A stretch of 64,000 nucleotides of DNA from Bradyrhizobium sp. in8p8 (GTDB lineage Bacteria; Pseudomonadota; Alphaproteobacteria; Rhizobiales; Xanthobacteraceae), in assembly GCF_000426845.1 (NCBI RefSeq), contig NZ_AUGD01000002.1, forward strand, positions 248,001 through 312,000, written 5' to 3'. Within the stretch, counting starts at the first letter, position 1. Every line of letters starts with the position of its first letter. The position numbers were made by a program, and so were the translations under genes. Shown here one piece after another: positions 61,316-64,000 of the stretch. The notes below the pieces were generated by a model, which worked only from the letters and a program-made list of their open reading frames with translations, had not been told where the DNA came from and made no database searches.

Positions 61316-63358
61316 ATGGCCAAGCAGTTGAAGCCCAAAGCAAAAGATGACTTTTTTGGCGGCGATGAGCCGAAACCCCGCGCGCCCAAGGCGGCGCCGC
61401 GTGGAAGCGGCGGAGAAGCCGACTACACCGCGGCCGACATCGAGGTGCTCGAAGGCCTGGAACCGGTGCGGCGCCGACCCGGCATGTATATTGGCGGCAC
61501 CGACGAGAAGGCGCTGCATCACCTCTACGCCGAAGTGATCGACAACTCGATGGACGAGGCGCTGGCGGGGCATGCGACCTTCATCGGAGTCGAGCTGAGT
61601 GCGGACGGGTTCCTGACCGTCACCGACAACGGCCGCGGCATCCCGATCGATCCCCACCCGAAATTCCCGAAGAAGTCGGCACTCGAAGTCATCATGTGCA
61701 CGCTGCATTCGGGCGGCAAGTTCGACAGCAAAGTCTACGAGACCTCTGGCGGTCTCCACGGCGTCGGCATCTCCGTCGTGAACGCCCTCTCCTCGCGGCT
61801 CGAAGTCGAGGTTGCGCGCGGGCAGAAACTGCATCGCATGATTTTCGAGCGCGGCCACCCCAAGGGCAAGCTCGAGGATCTCGGCAAGGTCAACAATCGC
61901 CGCGGCACCCGCGTGCGCTTCAAGCCTGACACGGACATTTTCGGGCCCAAGGCTGCGTTCAAGCCGCAGCGTCTGTTCAAGATGACGCGCTCCAAAGCGT
62001 ATCTGTTCGGCGGTGTCGAGATACGCTGGAACTGCGCGCCCGAGCTGCTCAAAGGCGTCGAGGACGTGCCGGCCGAAGCGACGTTCCACTTCCCCGGCGG
62101 CCTCAAGGATTACCTTGCCGCGGCGATCCACGCCGACACGCTGGTGCACCCGGACATCTTCTCCGGCAAGTCGGGCCGCAACGGCGCGCACGGCGCCTGC
62201 GAATGGGCGGTGGCCTGGACCGCGGATGCGGACGGCTTCCTATCCTCCTATACCAACACCGTGCCGACGCCCGATGGCGGCACCCACGAGTCCGGCCTGC
62301 GCAGCGCGCTGCTGCGCGGCCTGAAGGATCACGCCGAGCGCGTCGGTCAGGGCAAGCGCGCGGCGTCCGTCACCTCGGAAGACGTGATGGTGGGCGCCGC
62401 CGTGATGTTGTCGGTGTTCGTGCGCGAGCCCGAGTTCCAGGGCCAGACCAAGGACCGCCTCGCCACCGCGGAGGCGCAGCGCATCGTCGAGCAGGCGATG
62501 AAGGATCCGTTCGACCATTGGCTGTCGGGCAATCCGAACATGGCCAACCGGCTGCTCGATTTCGTGATCGACCGCGCCGAAGAACGGCTGCGGCGGCGGC
62601 AGGAGAAGGAGACCGCGCGAAAAACCGCCGGCAAGAAGCTGCGCCTGCCCGGCAAGCTCGCCGACTGCACCGACGCCGGCACCGAAGGCTCCGAGCTGTT
62701 CATCGTCGAAGGTGACTCGGCCGGCGGCAGCGCCAAGCAGGCGCGCGACCGCAAGACCCAGGCCGTGCTGCCGCTGCGCGGCAAGATCCTCAACGTCGCC
62801 TCCGCCGGCAAGGACAAGCTGACCGCGAACGCCCAGCTCTCCGACCTCGTGCAGGCGATTGGCTGCGGCACGCTCGCGCAATATCGCGAAGAGGATCTGC
62901 GCTATCAGCGCATCATCATCATGACCGACGCCGACGTCGACGGCGCCCACATCGCATCGCTCCTCATCACCTTCTTCTACCGGCAGATGCCGCGGCTGAT
63001 CGACGAGGGCCACCTCTTCCTCGCGGTCCCGCCGCTCTACAAGCTGACGCACGGTACCAAATCGGTCTACGCCCGCGACGACAAGCACAAGGACGAGCTC
63101 ATCAAGACCGCGTTCAACGCCAACGCCAAGGTCGAGGTGAATCGCTTCAAAGGCCTCGGCGAGATGATGCCGGCGCAGCTCAAGGAGACCACCATGGATC
63201 CGGCCAAGCGGACGCTGCTCAAGGTGGTGCTGCTGGCCGACGACCGCGACACGACTGCGGATTCGGTGGAGCGGCTGATGGGCACCAAAGCCGAGGCACG
63301 CTTCGCCTTCATCTCGGACAAGGCCGAATTTGCCAGCGAGGAGCTACTGGACGTCTGA
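61316..63358 (+). CDS. parE: DNA topoisomerase IV subunit B
   Basis: A 680-aa type IIA topoisomerase ATPase subunit. N-terminal GHKL motifs (EVIDNSMDEAL, TVTDNGRGIPID, GGLHGVGISVVNALSS), then transducer and TOPRIM domains with EGDSAGGSAKQARDRK and MTDADVDGAHIASLL metal sites. Its length and divergent N-terminus (KPKAKDDFFGGDEPKPRAPK) fit ParE rather than GyrB. Decatenates chromosomes with ParC. ATG at 61316. A terminator follows the stop. Confidence 0.95.
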   Translation: MAKQLKPKAKDDFFGGDEPKPRAPKAAPRGSGGEADYTAADIEVLEGLEPVRRRPGMYIGGTDEKALHHLYAEVIDNSMDEALAGHATFIGVELSADGFLTVTDNGRGIPIDPHPKFPKKSALEVIMCTLHSGGKFDSKVYETSGGLHGVGISVVNALSSRLEVEVARGQKLHRMIFERGHPKGKLEDLGKVNNRRGTRVRFKPDTDIFGPKAAFKPQRLFKMTRSKAYLFGGVEIRWNCAPELLKGVEDVPAEATFHFPGGLKDYLAAAIHADTLVHPDIFSGKSGRNGAHGACEWAVAWTADADGFLSSYTNTVPTPDGGTHESGLRSALLRGLKDHAERVGQGKRAASVTSEDVMVGAAVMLSVFVREPEFQGQTKDRLATAEAQRIVEQAMKDPFDHWLSGNPNMANRLLDFVIDRAEERLRRRQEKETARKTAGKKLRLPGKLADCTDAGTEGSELFIVEGDSAGGSAKQARDRKTQAVLPLRGKILNVASAGKDKLTANAQLSDLVQAIGCGTLAQYREEDLRYQRIIIMTDADVDGAHIASLLITFFYRQMPRLIDEGHLFLAVPPLYKLTHGTKSVYARDDKHKDELIKTAFNANAKVEVNRFKGLGEMMPAQLKETTMDPAKRTLLKVVLLADDRDTTADSVERLMGTKAEARFAFISDKAEFASEELLDV

Positions 63359-63384
63359 GACCTCAACCCAGCCCGCAGCACGCC

Positions 63385-63414
63385 AAAACAGCCCCGGCCA
63401 GCCGGGGCTGTTTT
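63385..63414. terminator. Intrinsic terminator after parE
   Basis: AAAACAGCCCCGGC (63385-63398) pairs with GCCGGGGCTGTTTT (63401-63414). The 2-nt gap means the innermost pair opens to form a loop. T-runs flank both sides, so it works in either direction. Confidence 0.9.
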
Positions 63415-63789
63415 GTTTCGGGGGCCGGGCTGTCTTGCCTGGCAGTTCGCAGGCGCTTTCGTTGATTCCCCGAAAGCGCCGCACGGCGATTCGTCCAACG
63501 GCTCATAGGCGCCGAGGCTAAGGCAGGATTGCCTCCATTTCGGACGAGGCCGACTTTGCTAACGAGACGTTATCCGAAACAAGAACTGCGAAAATCTCAT
63601 AACTACATGATTCTTCATATCTATTTTCTGTTCGATCGAGAGGGCCCGGGTTACCCCAGCACCGCCGTTTTCCGGTAACTGTGCCCACCCGGCAACAGCA
63701 TTTCGGCGAGAACCGTCTATAGTTCGGGCATCAGATGACACGGACTTAAGTGCGCTCGCGCCACGACAGACCAAGTTGGGGATTTTGAC
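63415..63789. other. 375-bp promoter region of the outer-membrane protein gene
   Basis: A long upstream region between the parE terminator and the porin-like gene. No ORF is supported. A CTATAG hexamer (63718-63723) could be a -10 box, but no matching -35 was noted. Nothing else recognised. Confidence 0.4.
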
Positions 63790-64000
63790 ATGAAGAAGAT
63801 TTTGCTCGCTCTGTCCGCGGTCGCGGCGATGACCGGTTCGGCCTCCGCGGCTGACCTGGGTGCCCGTCCCTACGCGAAGGCTCCGATGGCGGCCCCGGTT
63901 GCCAACTGGACCGGCTTCTACATCTTCGGCGGCGGCGGCGGCGGCCTTTCGAACCAAGATCAGCACGTGCAGACCACCGTCGGCGCAGTCCCGCTGACGA
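63790..64000 (+). CDS. Outer-membrane protein, Omp31/RopB-like (truncated at right edge)
   Basis: ATG at 63790. The visible 70 residues give a signal peptide (MKKILLALSAVAAMTGSASA, cleavage before ADLG) and the family start APVANWTGFYIFGGGGGGLS. W-x-G-F/Y-Y at the first beta strand is the hallmark of Omp31/porin-like beta-barrels of rhizobia. The gene continues beyond the window; length cannot be judged. Confidence 0.88.
   Translation, partial: MKKILLALSAVAAMTGSASAADLGARPYAKAPMAAPVANWTGFYIFGGGGGGLSNQDQHVQTTVGAVPLT

Overview
The window reads as chromosomal DNA of a GC-rich alphaproteobacterium of the Bradyrhizobium group. The evidence is indirect: lineage-typical families (DUF3551, DUF1236, DUF6481, MXKDX pentapeptide protein, DUF3072, an Omp31-type porin at the right edge), a class I PHA synthase, many tiny stress-type proteins, and dispersed palindromes of the GTCATTCCGGGGCG and GTAGCCCGGATGGAGCG kind. 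No prophage, integrase, transposase, CRISPR array or defence system was seen. Two tRNA genes are present: tRNA-Pro(UGG) and tRNA-Glu(UUC).

Layout. 0-2 kb: small exported or coiled-coil proteins. 2-9 kb: a leucine/isovalerate catabolic operon (ivd, mccB, mccA, mvaB) with a divergent AraC-type regulator. 9-17 kb: an Lrp regulator, a complex I accessory subunit, an OpgC-type acyltransferase, a stress-type protein behind an FNR/FixK-like box, tRNA-Pro, a DUF192 protein, a double cold-shock-domain protein and a sirtuin. 17-29 kb: a low-density region rich in very small genes (26-100 aa), several absent from simple ORF lists, interleaved with orphan terminators, a 35-bp repeat pair, an HU protein and a probable ligase remnant. 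29-38 kb: tRNA-Glu, two PilZ proteins, a PrsW-like protease, an HdeD-like protein, an aromatic-rich leader peptide with a terminator in front of DAHP synthase, then the EF-P modification genes epmB-epmA convergent to efp. 38-46 kb: an M23 peptidase, DUF808 protein, cupin/AhpD-like pair facing a MarR regulator, a lytic transglycosylase and a class II aldolase/SDR pair. 46-64 kb: recJ, a soluble chemoreceptor, a Tat-exported metallo-beta-lactamase-fold enzyme, a HAD dehalogenase, glpX, hom, an aminotransferase, phaC, a MAPEG protein, argC with a PaiB-like gene, a DedA protein, parE and the start of an outer-membrane protein.

How genes work together. ivd, mccB, mccA and mvaB give three of the four steps from isovaleryl-CoA to acetoacetate plus acetyl-CoA; the methylglutaconyl-CoA hydratase is not here. 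epmA and epmB would beta-lysylate Lys33 of the EF-P encoded next to them. The DAHP synthase leader has a codon run containing Tyr, Phe and Trp, an octamer able to disrupt the terminator, and a possible promoter so close that the leader mRNA may be leaderless. This is the best candidate in the window for a regulatory system worth testing.
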